Notes: a model not told the origin generated them from the sequence alone. DNA of 64,000 nucleotides from Fortiea sp. LEGE XX443 (GCF_015206815.1 NZ_JADEXZ010000008.1:49853-113852), one strand, 5' to 3'. Positions 9,662-17,989 are shown, counted from the first letter of the stretch. Numbers and translations: made by a program.

Positions 9662-10690
9662 TTAGATGAAATCAGTTGATTGAATAATGTGCATTCCTGC
9701 CTCAGCAAATCTAGTAAAGGCTGCATCTGCCTGTTCTGTATAATCTACAATACCTGGAACTACAACAGGAGAAGTGCAATCTTCTAGTAGATAAACTTTT
9801 TTGGCAAGGGTAGCATCTACCTGCTTAATTTCTGTTAATAAATCATCAATTGTCCAAGCAACACAATGGCTTTTTGCTTGACCACCGATAATAACAACAT
9901 CAAATTCTAAAAGTTGCTTAATTAACTGTGTATTTTTCTGTGCAAGTGAGCGTTTATCAAAGCCAAATAAAACTTCTGGACGTAAAATAGAATAATTTTC
10001 TGTTAAAGCATTCTCACCTTTAAGTTCAAATTGTGTCTGACTTTGACGTGCAATGCAGTGAAAAAATATCGCCTCCTCTACAGATGAAACTAGAGCATGA
10101 CCAATGCCACCCAACATAGAATGATAAGGCCAAACAGTCAAAGGATATTTACCATCTTGACTTAGCTGTTTAACGTAGTGATAAGCTTGCTGTTCTAGCA
10201 ATTCATAGTCACCGTTAGTCACACTATTAGCAACTGCGGGATTGACTTTCCAAATACCTGTTTCAATATCTGCTGGAGTGATATTAGTAGCGGCTGGTGT
10301 TGGGTGTTCTCCGTCAGCATTCACCCAAAAAATCGGATGAAAAATTTGCATTGCTGTATGAGTATCTAGGGTTGGAATAATTGTGGTAATTGTCCCTAAG
10401 TTGTGATAAATGAACTCACACAATCTTCGGTTATCATCGACTGCACTAGTTCCAGATTTACCGCCGACAAATAATTCAAATTCGGGAATACAAAAGGTAT
10501 TTTGAACATCAATTAAAAGTAGACAAATACGAGTTTTGTCTGAAGATGCTGGTTGAATATTGTGTTGTTCTGCCCATACTTCGGCTGCTGCTGCACATTC
10601 TTGGTATGGTACGCGCCAAACTTCGCCTACTTTTTCAGGGTTGAAGTGGGGAGGAATGGGAATTTTAGTTGGAATTAAAGGTTGACTCAT
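9662..10690 (-). CDS. Isochorismatase/nicotinamidase-like cysteine hydrolase
   Basis: A 342-aa member of the cysteine-hydrolase superfamily. The core includes the catalytic-Asp strand CLLLIDVQNTFC and GTITTIIPTLDTHTAMQIFH with metal-binding-type residues. The nucleophile elbow is VIIGGQAKSHCVAWT, with Cys as predicted nucleophile. It is clearly longer than typical nicotinamidases (about 200 aa), with an N-terminal extension of about 55 residues and a long insert before the elbow. The substrate is unknown. It is convergent with the M23 gene (34-bp gap). Confidence 0.85.
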   Translation of the reverse strand: MSQPLIPTKIPIPPHFNPEKVGEVWRVPYQECAAAAEVWAEQHNIQPASSDKTRICLLLIDVQNTFCIPEFELFVGGKSGTSAVDDNRRLCEFIYHNLGTITTIIPTLDTHTAMQIFHPIFWVNADGEHPTPAATNITPADIETGIWKVNPAVANSVTNGDYELLEQQAYHYVKQLSQDGKYPLTVWPYHSMLGGIGHALVSSVEEAIFFHCIARQSQTQFELKGENALTENYSILRPEVLFGFDKRSLAQKNTQLIKQLLEFDVVIIGGQAKSHCVAWTIDDLLTEIKQVDATLAKKVYLLEDCTSPVVVPGIVDYTEQADAAFTRFAEAGMHIIQSTDFI

Positions 10691-10876
10691 AAAACCATCG
10701 CTTTACTGATGGTATTGATAACACAGCGATTTAGCGATCGCCTCTTAAAATTAAGAAACTTTAAGTTCTAGAGGTTCAGAATCATGCAACTCTACTCATT
10801 TAGCTGGTGGTAAGTAGAAAGGTGCAAATAAACGGAACTATGTAACGGAAAGTAAAGTAGTTTGAAAACCTCTTCC

Positions 10877-10904
10877 CTTCTGCCTTCTGCCCTCTGCCTC
10901 CTGC
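10877..10904. repeat. Heptanucleotide STRR array, unit CTTCTGC
   Basis: Four tandem 7-mers (CTTCTGC, CTTCTGC, CCTCTGC, CTCCTGC) in the spacer between the hydrolase and the coiled-coil gene. Confidence 0.75.
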
Positions 10905-10959
10905 CTTGTCATAACGACAATTTTTAACACCGACCTACTTAATAGCGATCGATTGTTGA

Positions 10960-11325
10960 ATGAAGGTTGATATTAATAATGCTCTAACTGTTTTTTCCGG
11001 TTTGCTAATGGTAGTCGGTGCTATTTATCGATTAGCTCAGGTTGAGGCGAACATCAACACCAGAATTACTCGCCTAGAATCTACTATCAATAGAGCCGTT
11101 GATGATTTGAAGGATACTTTGGTGGACAGATTGAACTTTACAGAAAAAAAATTAGATGTTCATCTGACTGAGTATACAGAGAAAAAACTGTTTGCAGAAT
11201 ACAGGCATAATGCTACCGACAAAATCGTTGAACATAAATTCAATCGACTTGGGGGACTAATAAAACAGCTTGCAGGCTTTCTCAATAAGGAATCTGGTTT
11301 TATTCTCCGCGATGATGAGTACTAA
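10960..11325 (+). CDS. Small membrane-anchored coiled-coil protein
   Basis: Unrecognised 121-aa protein. A single N-terminal hydrophobic segment (about 8-26, LTVFSGLLMVVGAIYRL) is followed by a heptad-rich helical region (about 30-85, NTRITRLESTINRAVDD). This suggests an anchored coiled coil. Small phage-holin-like or membrane-scaffold proteins share this plan, but no family is recognised. It lies 277 bp upstream of patX on the same strand. The start ATG at 10960 follows a GCGATCGA run without an obvious Shine-Dalgarno. Confidence 0.6.
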   Translation: MKVDINNALTVFSGLLMVVGAIYRLAQVEANINTRITRLESTINRAVDDLKDTLVDRLNFTEKKLDVHLTEYTEKKLFAEYRHNATDKIVEHKFNRLGGLIKQLAGFLNKESGFILRDDEY

Positions 11326-11539
11326 CTCTCTGGGGATTTTTACTAATCCAAAGAGTTCTGAGTAACTTGAAATACAGCAAATATCAGCATCTATGAGTCT
11401 ATCTGCCACTGCTGTTGAACATCAGCAATTATGTCCTCAAATATCGCTGTGTCCGAATTTTGTTGCCCTATCTGCGGAACTTGAGCGTAACGTCAAACTA
11501 AATTTCTTTCTGTAAAACAGAATACTATTTGCCGAACTT

Positions 11540-11545
11540 TCCGGA
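11540..11545 (+). promoter_or_regulatory. DIF-type (HetR-dependent, heterocyst-associated) TCCGGA promoter motif before patX
   Basis: TCCGGA lies 57 bases ahead of the patX start codon. In Anabaena this hexamer near -35 marks HetR-dependent transcripts induced in differentiating cells. An AT-rich candidate -10 (TAAGTA at 11561 or TAGATAT at 11571) follows; the exact spacing is uncertain. Confidence 0.55.
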
Positions 11546-11602
11546 CACATATTCAGAAACTAAGTAGCAGTAGATATCAGAGTTACACAATAAATATCTG
11601 CT

Positions 11603-11836
11603 ATGCGTGTTACATTTTCACTGTTAGTTTCGAGTTTGATGTTCGGCTCATTGGCTTTTAACTGCCAAGAGAAGTTAAATCGCTCACATACACTGCTTGA
11701 TGATAGAGAGGTACAAATGTTGTTTTCGGCAAAGCCTAAACCTAAACCTAATGAGCCAAAAAAAACCACGCCCCATCGCGGTAGTGGACGCAGAGATTTA
11801 AGTGAATCTCTCAATCATGCTTTTCCTATTGCTTAA
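11603..11836 (+). CDS. patX: PatX-type RGSGR-containing heterocyst-inhibitor precursor
   Basis: A small (77 aa) secreted protein carrying the pentapeptide RGSGR (residues 59-63, codons 11777-11791), the active sequence of PatS and HetN that inhibits the master regulator HetR. An N-terminal signal-like hydrophobic segment (about 3-20) is followed by a KPKPKPNEPKK linker. Then comes HRGSGRRDLSES and a short tail NHAFPIA. This layout fits the PatX family of filamentous cyanobacteria: signal peptide, linker, internal RG(S/T)GR. A TCCGGA motif lies upstream. The opposite strand also has an open frame here, but it lacks such signals. Position near gifA-glnA agrees with my recollection of patX in Nostoc PCC 7120. 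Confidence 0.85.
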   Translation: MRVTFSLLVSSLMFGSLAFNCQEKLNRSHTLLDDREVQMLFSAKPKPKPNEPKKTTPHRGSGRRDLSESLNHAFPIA

Positions 11837-12218
11837 GCACTTGTGATATTATGTCTCTTATAAAGACAAAAATCAGCTTGTGGCGAAGGAATCTCATAAA
11901 AATCAAACTTTTACATCACTTTCTGGCAGCCAAATCATATTTCATCCTTAAACTCTGTTTCTAGAACCTGCTTGCATCTTTGCGTTGGCAACCCCAAGCA
12001 AACTGACTTATCCATAACATCACCTATTCCTTCAATTAGATAATCTCTTCTCTTTTCCGGATTTTGCCGAGACCATACACTACAAAATCAAGGGCATCTC
12101 ATTCAAATATTTTTTAAATTTGCTTAAAAATCAGCATCTAGGCATATCTACCAGCGATCGCTTCATATCTGTGTAGAGAGCGATAACATAAGAACAAACT
12201 AATCATTGTGCTGTGTTT
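11837..12218. other. Intergenic region patX / Uma2
   Basis: 382 bp with no ORF or RNA gene recognised. A second TCCGGA occurs at 12056-12061, followed by TACACT at 12076, and one HIP1 octamer (AGCGATCGCT) near 12153. The TCCGGA could mark an additional HetR-dependent start, but six bases alone is weak. Confidence 0.3.
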
Positions 12219-12974
12219 ATGGCAACCCAATTCAGTGAAGCTAAATCGCTAACTGAACCGATAATCTCTTGGGAAGCGTTGCCCGACGATTATCAATTAG
12301 AGGATGAACCAGTGGAGAATACCAATCAGCCAATTTTGGCTGGTGCTTTGCGTGAAAGCCTGGAAATTAGTGGGTTCATCCAACCACAGATGTTGATAGC
12401 CTCGAATTTTGGTCTTTGTGCGACTATCAACGGGCAATTAATTCTGAAAGCACCTGACTGGGTTTATGTTCCAGCCGTTAATCAGATTCTGAGTGATCGC
12501 AAAAGTTATACTCCTAATTTAGAAGGAGATGTGCCGGCGATCGTTATGGAATTTCTATCCGATACCGAGGGCGGGGAATATTCAGTCAAGCGCACTTATC
12601 CGCCAGGAAAATGGTTTTTCTATGAGCAAATTTTGCAGGTTCCCATCTATGTGATTTTTGAACCTAATGATGGTTTGTTGGAATTTTATCAACTAGAAAA
12701 TCAACGCTATGAGTTGAAGCTACCAGACGAAAATGGTCGTCATTTTGTAGAGTCAATGAATTTATTTTTGGGAACTTGGCAAGGTACTAAAGAAGCTCGA
12801 ACTGGTTATTGGTTGCGTTGGTGGGATGAGGCTGGTAATTTATTACCGTGGGCTGTGGAACAAATTGAACAAGAACGCCAACGCGCTGAACAAGAACGCC
12901 AGCAAAAAGAAAGATTGATGGCTTATTTAGCATCTCAGGGTATCGACCTGAACAATTTACCGGCCTTCGAGTAA
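12219..12974 (+). CDS. Uma2 family putative endonuclease (DUF820)
   Basis: Uma2 proteins have a PD-(D/E)XK restriction-like fold, are greatly expanded in cyanobacteria and have unknown biological function. This 251-aa copy has the core KAPDWVYVPAVN (the Asp of the family motif), AIVMEFLSDTEGGEYS (E-x-S-type acidic strand) and KWFFYEQILQVPIYVIFEP. A coiled, Glu/Arg-rich tail (EQIEQERQRAEQERQQKERL) ends LASQGIDLNNLP, the usual Uma2 tail pattern. I chose ATG at 12219 over GTG at 12213. It ends just before a perfect terminator stem. Confidence 0.88.
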   Translation: MATQFSEAKSLTEPIISWEALPDDYQLEDEPVENTNQPILAGALRESLEISGFIQPQMLIASNFGLCATINGQLILKAPDWVYVPAVNQILSDRKSYTPNLEGDVPAIVMEFLSDTEGGEYSVKRTYPPGKWFFYEQILQVPIYVIFEPNDGLLEFYQLENQRYELKLPDENGRHFVESMNLFLGTWQGTKEARTGYWLRWWDEAGNLLPWAVEQIEQERQRAEQERQQKERLMAYLASQGIDLNNLPAFE

Positions 12975-12981
12975 AAATTAG

Positions 12982-13003
12982 GGGCGAACATTTGTTCGCC
13001 CTT
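12982..13003 (+). terminator. Terminator between convergent Uma2 and ferritin-like genes
   Basis: A perfect 9-bp stem, GGGCGAACA with TGTTCGCCC and a 2-base loop, is followed by TTATTTATTT. It is placed directly after the Uma2 stop and before the convergent gene's stop at 13010. Confidence 0.75.
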
Positions 13004-13009
13004 ATTTAT

Positions 13010-13909
13010 TTAAACGCTATTTTTTTCTTTTGTTATCTCGTTCTTTTTAATGCCGTTGAGAAACATTGGCACAAACTTTTCCATGAATTCTTGTGGATTG
13101 CGTTGCCAAGCTTTTTGTGCAGCTTGAATTCTGGTAAACTGCAACTCAGGTGCTAACAAAGCTTGGGGTAAACGTTCCATCAGGTATTGGGGACGTTCCC
13201 ACAGTGGCATTGTGTTTGACACTTCTACCAACCTTGTCACCCTTCGTAGTTCTGCACCTAGGGTAATATCCATGCCTGATTCGTAGGCTGCCTGTTCAAT
13301 TGCGGCATATTTACGCTTGGCTTGCTCTACTTTTTGCCGATGTTCTGGACTTTTAGCGGCTATTTGTCCTAACCAATGATTTCCCCACCGAACGTGTCCT
13401 GCTTCTTCTGGGAGAATTTTTTCGATGGTTTCACGGATTTTGATGTTTTCTGCTGTTTGTGGTGCTTGCTTGAGGGCGTGAATGTGAGCAGAGAAATACT
13501 CACAACCACGTTTTTCGGTGATGTTAATTGCTGCCATACCAGCAATTATGGTGTCGTCCAAATTAGTTTTTGGATCGTGAGTATTTTTGTCAAGCAGCCA
13601 TTCAAATTCATCAATATAAGGCATTCCTGGGGGATTTCCGACATTGGCACCCAGTTCTACTAACAGATCAGTTAGCCACATGGAATGCCGAGCTTCATCG
13701 CAAATGTGATGAGATAAATCTCGGATCAGTTCTGGTGGCTGCCCGTCTAGTTTTTCAATTACTTCAGTTAGGTCTTTGCAACTGCGTTGTTCGCTGTAGC
13801 GATAGCGGTTGAGAGTCATTAGATGCAGTTCGCGATCGCTAACTACCCGTTTTAAGATATCTCTCGCACCTAGAGTATTCTGGAATTTTCGTGGGTAAGT
13901 AACTGTCAT
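13010..13909 (-). CDS. Ferritin-like di-iron protein
   Basis: A 299-aa helical protein with paired carboxylate/His motifs typical of ferritin-like di-iron centres. These are DLSHHICDEARHSMW (DExxH), NITEKRGCEYF (Glu/Tyr helix), and EKILPEEAGHVRWGNHW (EExxH). Such proteins include hydroxylases, oxidases and rubrerythrin-like peroxidases; the substrate here is unknown. The N-terminal YPRKFQNTLGARDIL and the C-terminal basic tail are not family diagnostics that I recognise. It stands alone between a convergent Uma2 gene and the divergent gifA gene. Confidence 0.75.
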   Translation of the reverse strand: MTVTYPRKFQNTLGARDILKRVVSDRELHLMTLNRYRYSEQRSCKDLTEVIEKLDGQPPELIRDLSHHICDEARHSMWLTDLLVELGANVGNPPGMPYIDEFEWLLDKNTHDPKTNLDDTIIAGMAAINITEKRGCEYFSAHIHALKQAPQTAENIKIRETIEKILPEEAGHVRWGNHWLGQIAAKSPEHRQKVEQAKRKYAAIEQAAYESGMDITLGAELRRVTRLVEVSNTMPLWERPQYLMERLPQALLAPELQFTRIQAAQKAWQRNPQEFMEKFVPMFLNGIKKNEITKEKNSV

Positions 13910-14117
13910 AGTATGAAGTTTTATTAACTATTATTTTTGATGCTATCTCAGTTTTTCAGTCCCTGCCGGAAACTGAAATGATTATTTTTTACAAAGATGA
14001 ATCTGAACAAAAATATCAGAAATTCATGACTTTCAGAGTTATGACTCACGCAATCATACTCATTTCAGCCCTTAAAATATTAAGATTTGTTATATTTAGA
14101 ACAGAAAAATTAAAACT

Positions 14118-14148
14118 GTAACTTAAGCTACAGAATTTTTGCTATATT
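14118..14148 (+). promoter_or_regulatory. NtcA box overlapping the -35 region of gifA (repression geometry)
   Basis: GTA-N8-TAC at 14118-14131 lies inside the larger palindrome CTGTAACTTAAGCTACAG. A good -10 hexamer TATATT sits only 11 bases later (14143-14148), so the NtcA site covers where -35 would be. That placement suits NtcA repression of gifA, the known behaviour of gif genes. Confidence 0.8.
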
Positions 14149-14206
14149 AATAAGCGAAAGGATAAATACCTAAAATATATAACTAAAACCTTAGGGGGAC
14201 TGAAGT

Positions 14207-14407
14207 ATGTCTATTCAAGAAAAATCTCGTGCATTGATAGTGCGTCAACATCATCAAGTTAAGAACCGTCAACAATCAATGCTGATGCGTGCTGCACAAG
14301 AACTCGGTCTTCCTGAAGAGGTATCCCATTATTGGAATCCCATTCAAGGCAAGATAGACCAAACTACACGCACGATTTACGGTAGCAGTCATGCTGCCAT
14401 GAGCTAG
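14207..14407 (+). CDS. gifA: Glutamine synthetase inactivating factor IF7A
   Basis: A small basic protein that binds and inactivates glutamine synthetase type I when nitrogen is plentiful. The 66-aa product matches the IF7 pattern: SRALIVRQHHQVKNRQQSML, then ELGLPEEVSHYW, VQGK-like IQGKIDQTTRTIYG, and a short Ser/Ala tail. Many Arg/Lys residues are expected for contact with acidic GS. An AGGGGG Shine-Dalgarno lies just upstream. It is convergent with glnA, its target, and carries an NtcA site in a repressing position. Assignment rests on sequence pattern plus position. Confidence 0.88.
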   Translation: MSIQEKSRALIVRQHHQVKNRQQSMLMRAAQELGLPEEVSHYWNPIQGKIDQTTRTIYGSSHAAMS

Positions 14408-14438
14408 GTTAAAAGAGTTGTCAACAGCGTTAACTCAT

Positions 14439-14465
14439 AAAAAAGCCACCCCTCACAGGTGGCTT
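14439..14465 (-). terminator. Terminator between convergent gifA and glnA
   Basis: A perfect 8-bp stem AAGCCACC / GGTGGCTT (14443-14450 and 14458-14465) has a run of six A on its left. Read on the minus strand this gives a T-tract, so it should end glnA transcripts about 235 bases after the stop. A run of A on its right makes it poor for the plus strand. Confidence 0.65.
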
Positions 14466-14699
14466 AAAAAATTACTAGTACGGCTTGGCGGAAATAAAGC
14501 TATAGCAAAGTGCTGAGTATAAAACCAGTAACTATAAGGCTTTGAGTCATCAACACTGTCTTAAGCTCAGTGACTACGGCTGTACTGTCTCAAATATGTA
14601 AAAAGCTGATGAATTCGGTCTTTTTACACCTTGGCTTCCCTGTGAGATACTAGGCGATCGCTCAGGGTGACTTTTGCCTTGTTCTACTACTGGTTGCAA

Positions 14700-16115
14700 T
14701 TAGCAATCGTAATAGAGAAAGAACTCATAAGGATGAGGACGCAACTGCATCTGCTCAACTTCATTAGCCAGTTTGTAGTCAATCCAATTTTGGATGAAGT
14801 CTTCAGTGAACACGCCTGTATCTGTTAAGAAAGCGTGATCATTTTCGAGGGCTGCTAATGCTTTATCTAGAGAACCTGGAGTAGAAGGAACCTTTGCTAG
14901 TTCTTCTGGAGACAGTTCATAGATATTTTTATCTAAGGGTTCACCAGGATCGATTTGGTTTTTAATCCCATCTAAACCAGCACACAGCATAGCCGCAAAT
15001 GCCAAGTAAGGGTTAGAAGTCGCATCTGGACAACGGAACTCTAAACGCTTGGCTTTGGGGTTGTCACCAGACAGAGGAATACGCACAGAAGCAGAACGGT
15101 TACCTTGGGAGTAAGCTAAGTTTACCGGGGCTTCATAACCAGGTACTAGACGCTTGTAGGAGTTCGTGGTGGGATTGGTGATTGCCAACAATGCTGGTGC
15201 GTGCTTGAGGATACCACCAATGTAATGCAACGCCATTTTGCTCAATTTAGCGTATTCATTACCTGCAAACAGGGGTTGACCATCTTTCCAAATGGACTGG
15301 TGACAGTGCATACCGGAACCGTTATCGCCAAAAATTGGTTTTGGCATGAAGGTGACGGTTTTGCCATACTTTTTGGCTACGTTTTTAATGACATATTTGT
15401 AAGTCATCAGCCAGTCAGCCGCTTCAATTAACTTACCGAAACGGAAACCGAGTTCGCACTGACCACCAGTTGCAACTTCGTGGTGTTGCTTTTCAATGGG
15501 AACACCGCACTTCGCCATTGTTAAGAGCATTTCTGTGCGGATATCTTGGAAACTATCTGTTGGCGAAACTGGGAAGTAACCCTCTTTGAAGCGTGGTTTG
15601 TAACCCAGGTTGGGGCCTTCTTCTCTACCAGAATTCCAACGACCTTCTACAGAATCTACGTAGTAGTAGCCGGAGTTGGCGGTTTGGTCAAAGCGGACAT
15701 CATCAAAAATGAAGAATTCAGCTTCAGGGCCAAAGAATGCGGTGTCACCAAGACCAGTGGAGACTAGATAATCTACAGCTTTTTGGGCAATAACGCGCGG
15801 GCAACGGTTATACCATTCACCTGTGCGGGGTTCTTTAATGCTACAGATTATGCTGAGGGTTGGCTCTTGCATGAATGGGTCAATCCAAGCTGTGTTCGGA
15901 TCTAACACCATTGTCATGTCTGATTCTTCGATACCTTTCCAACCCCGAATACTGGAACCGTCGAAAGGTACGCCATCAGAGAAAGAACTTTCATCGATTT
16001 GGTTATGGTAGACGGTTAAGTGCTGCCATGTTCCTGGTGTATCGATGAATTTCAGATCAATCATCTGAATATTTTGGTCTCGAATCAACTTCAAGACTTC
16101 TTGTGGGGTTGTCAT
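14700..16115 (-). CDS. glnA: Glutamine synthetase type I
   Basis: Makes glutamine from glutamate, ammonium and ATP, the first step of GS-GOGAT and the main ammonium sink in heterocysts. The 471-aa length is typical of GSI. Signatures include [46 protein letters not shown] (ATP-binding), NRSASVRIP, and [20 protein letters not shown]. The C-terminal [23 protein letters not shown] is also standard. Regulation is visible: a canonical NtcA-activated promoter at 16213-16255 and the inactivating factor gene gifA convergent downstream. Confidence 0.98.
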   Translation of the reverse strand: MTTPQEVLKLIRDQNIQMIDLKFIDTPGTWQHLTVYHNQIDESSFSDGVPFDGSSIRGWKGIEESDMTMVLDPNTAWIDPFMQEPTLSIICSIKEPRTGEWYNRCPRVIAQKAVDYLVSTGLGDTAFFGPEAEFFIFDDVRFDQTANSGYYYVDSVEGRWNSGREEGPNLGYKPRFKEGYFPVSPTDSFQDIRTEMLLTMAKCGVPIEKQHHEVATGGQCELGFRFGKLIEAADWLMTYKYVIKNVAKKYGKTVTFMPKPIFGDNGSGMHCHQSIWKDGQPLFAGNEYAKLSKMALHYIGGILKHAPALLAITNPTTNSYKRLVPGYEAPVNLAYSQGNRSASVRIPLSGDNPKAKRLEFRCPDATSNPYLAFAAMLCAGLDGIKNQIDPGEPLDKNIYELSPEELAKVPSTPGSLDKALAALENDHAFLTDTGVFTEDFIQNWIDYKLANEVEQMQLRPHPYEFFLYYDC

Positions 16116-16212
16116 TGTTACTCCTTCTCTGCCAATTTCCTATTGTAAAACCAGAATCTGCCAAAGCATCCTAACCCTACTGATCCGAACCAAGTTGTGA
16201 CACACCTGGATT

Positions 16213-16255
16213 ATCGTAAAGATTTGAGATTACATAATTATGTAGTTTTTGTTAC
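16213..16255 (-). promoter_or_regulatory. NtcA-activated promoter of glnA
   Basis: On the minus strand GTAACAAAAACTAC (GTA-N8-TAC, 16255-16242) is followed after exactly 23 bases by TACGAT (16218-16213, TAN3T). That is the canonical NtcA class II arrangement. The predicted start would be about 90 bases ahead of the glnA ATG. Confidence 0.85.
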
Positions 16256-16474
16256 AGATTGTCTGGATTACAGGTTATATTAACCTTTCGCAAGTCATCT
16301 GTACAAAACTGGAAAGTTCATTTCATCGGGGTCAACTTTGGCATAAAATCCTTAAGTAGCGGATAGATTGTTTTTGTGCCGAACTTATTTTAAATAGCAC
16401 AAAAATTTACTGGTGCGTAAATGCAGCCAAATAAATATCAAACCACAGATAGTTAACGATTGGGAGAAGAAGGA

Positions 16475-16984
16475 ATGCGCGATGCAGTCACAAGTTTAAT
16501 TAAGAATTATGACGTAGCTGGGCGGTATTTTGACCGGAATGCGATCGACAGTCTGAAATCTTATTTTGAAAGCGGCACAGCACGGGTACAAGCTGCTGCT
16601 GCAATCAATTCTAATGCTGCGGCGATCGTCAAGCAGGCTGGTTCTAAATTATTTGAAGAACTACCAGAGTTGATTCGTCCCGGCGGGAATGCTTATACAA
16701 CTCGTCGTTATGCAGCTTGTCTGCGGGATATGGACTACTACCTGCGCTACGCTACTTATGCGCTGGTTGCTGGTAATACAAATGTGTTGGATGAGCGTGT
16801 ACTACAAGGGTTGAGAGAAACTTACAATTCTCTAGGAGTACCTATTGGCCCAACAGTTCGCGGTGTCCAGCTGATGAAGGATATGGTTAAGGAACAAGTA
16901 GCAGCAGCTGGCGTGGTTGATACTGCTTTTGTGGATGAACCTTTTGATCACATCACCCGTGAGTTGAGTGAACAGGATGTTTAG
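16475..16984 (+). CDS. apcF: Allophycocyanin beta-18 subunit
   Basis: A phycobilisome core subunit that replaces a normal beta-allophycocyanin in the terminal-emitter disc. The 169-aa product from ATG at 16475 (MRDAVTSLIKNYDVAGRYFD) is the usual length. TTG at 16460 would add five residues, and GGGAGAAGAAGGA just before the ATG is a strong ribosome site. The bilin-attachment cysteine is in RRYAACLRDMDYYLRYA (about residue 82), and NVLDERVLQGLRETYNSLG is also typical. It stands alone and ends at a strong terminator. Confidence 0.95.
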   Translation: MRDAVTSLIKNYDVAGRYFDRNAIDSLKSYFESGTARVQAAAAINSNAAAIVKQAGSKLFEELPELIRPGGNAYTTRRYAACLRDMDYYLRYATYALVAGNTNVLDERVLQGLRETYNSLGVPIGPTVRGVQLMKDMVKEQVAAAGVVDTAFVDEPFDHITRELSEQDV

Positions 16985-17024
16985 TGACGTAAAGATCAGC
17001 TAGATGTCTGTCATATAGTTTAAT

Positions 17025-17071
17025 AAAGCGATCGCCTCTTGATTATGTTAACGAGAAGCGATCGCTTTTTT
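17025..17071 (+). terminator. apcF terminator built from two HIP1 octamers
   Basis: Arms 17025-17040 and 17053-17068 pair over 14-15 of 16 positions, each containing a complete GCGATCGC. A 12-base loop separates them and six T follow. The genome-wide HIP1 motif has been used here as terminator stem. Confidence 0.8.
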
Positions 17072-17105
17072 ACAAAGATTATACTTAAGGAGTGAGTTTC
17101 AACCA

Positions 17106-17525
17106 ATGCCTGCCAGAGATATCTATCATGCCGCAGTCATTCAAGCACTTATAGCAGATGGTTGGGTAATAACCAATGATCCCTTTTATCTCGCCTATGG
17201 AGGTAGAGAACTTTACATAGATATTGGAGCAGAAAAAGTTACAATTGCTGCTGAGAAAGATAATGAAAAAATAGCCGTTGAAATCAAAAGTTTTCTAAGT
17301 CTTTCTCCTGTGAGTGACTTGCAAGAGGCTGTGGGACAGTATGAAATTTATCGCACTGTGCTGAAAGAAGTAGAGCCAACACGCCAACTTTATTTGGCAG
17401 TGAATAAGCGTGTTTACGAAGGTATATTTTCTGAACGTTTTGGTCAGCTAATTGTTAATAAAATAGGAATAAACCTAATTGTTTTTGACGAGCAACTAGA
17501 GAGGATTATCAAATGGATAAACTAA
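17106..17525 (+). CDS. xisH: XisH family protein (fdxN-element excision controlling factor H)
   Basis: XisH is one of the proteins needed, with XisI and XisF, for developmentally timed excision of the fdxN element in heterocysts. Paralogues are widespread in cyanobacteria away from any element. The 139-aa copy starts MPARDIYHAAVIQALIADGW and has an endonuclease-like core: LYIDIGAEKV, then EKIAVEIKSFLS, a D-(x)n-ExK pattern consistent with a PD-(D/E)XK fold. It overlaps xisI by 13 bp, so the two are translationally coupled. No fdxN element or XisF-type recombinase is seen in the window. Confidence 0.92.
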   Translation: MPARDIYHAAVIQALIADGWVITNDPFYLAYGGRELYIDIGAEKVTIAAEKDNEKIAVEIKSFLSLSPVSDLQEAVGQYEIYRTVLKEVEPTRQLYLAVNKRVYEGIFSERFGQLIVNKIGINLIVFDEQLERIIKWIN

Positions 17526-17848
17526 CTCGTTATCGAGAAATTATTCGTCAATTGATATTTGAATATGCTGGACACAAACCTGCTAATGGTAAAATAGAAA
17601 CGGAAGCAGTTATTGACTCAGAACGCGACCATTACGAAGTAGTACATGTTGGCTGGGATGGTGTGCGCCGCGTGCATGGTTCAGTAGTGCATATAGATAT
17701 TATTAATAATAAAGTGTGGATTCAGTATGATGGTACGTCTGAACCTGTAGCCACAGCATTGTTAGAAGCTGGTATCCCGCGCGAAGATATTGTGTTAGGT
17801 TTCCATCCCGCAGAACTGCGCCAATACACAGATTTTGCTATATCTTAA
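17513..17848 (+). CDS. xisI: XisI family protein (fdxN-element excision controlling factor I)
   Basis: Partner of XisH, 111 aa, of full length. Typical features are MDKLTRYREIIRQLIFEYA at the start, then DHYEVVHVGWDGVRRVHGSV, NNKVWIQYDGTSE and REDIVLGFHPAELRQYTDFA. It starts inside the end of xisH. The biochemical role is unresolved. It is followed by two inverted repeats (17893-17930, 17990-18028) before the next gene. Confidence 0.93.
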   Translation: MDKLTRYREIIRQLIFEYAGHKPANGKIETEAVIDSERDHYEVVHVGWDGVRRVHGSVVHIDIINNKVWIQYDGTSEPVATALLEAGIPREDIVLGFHPAELRQYTDFAIS

Positions 17849-17892
17849 TTATTTTGATGTAGGGCGTGGTAAGGCTAAAATTTTGCTTACTT

Positions 17893-17930
17893 TCGTGTGG
17901 GATGAGCATCTAGCTGCTTATCCTACACGA
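17893..17930. terminator. Hairpin after xisI
   Basis: 16-base arms TCGTGTGGGATGAGCA and TGCTTATCCTACACGA (14 Watson-Crick plus 2 G-U pairs) with a 6-base loop. No clear T-tract follows, so it may be a repeat remnant or a weak terminator. Confidence 0.5.
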
Positions 17931-17989
17931 ATCATTCGTTTATTCCGCAATGCCAAAATGACTTATATCCCTTTAACAACAATACTAAA

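Noticed and set aside
11560..11814. 84-codon minus-strand frame opposite patX
   Set aside because: It lies wholly across patX and has no ribosome site or family resemblance; the plus strand has a signal peptide, RGSGR and a promoter motif.
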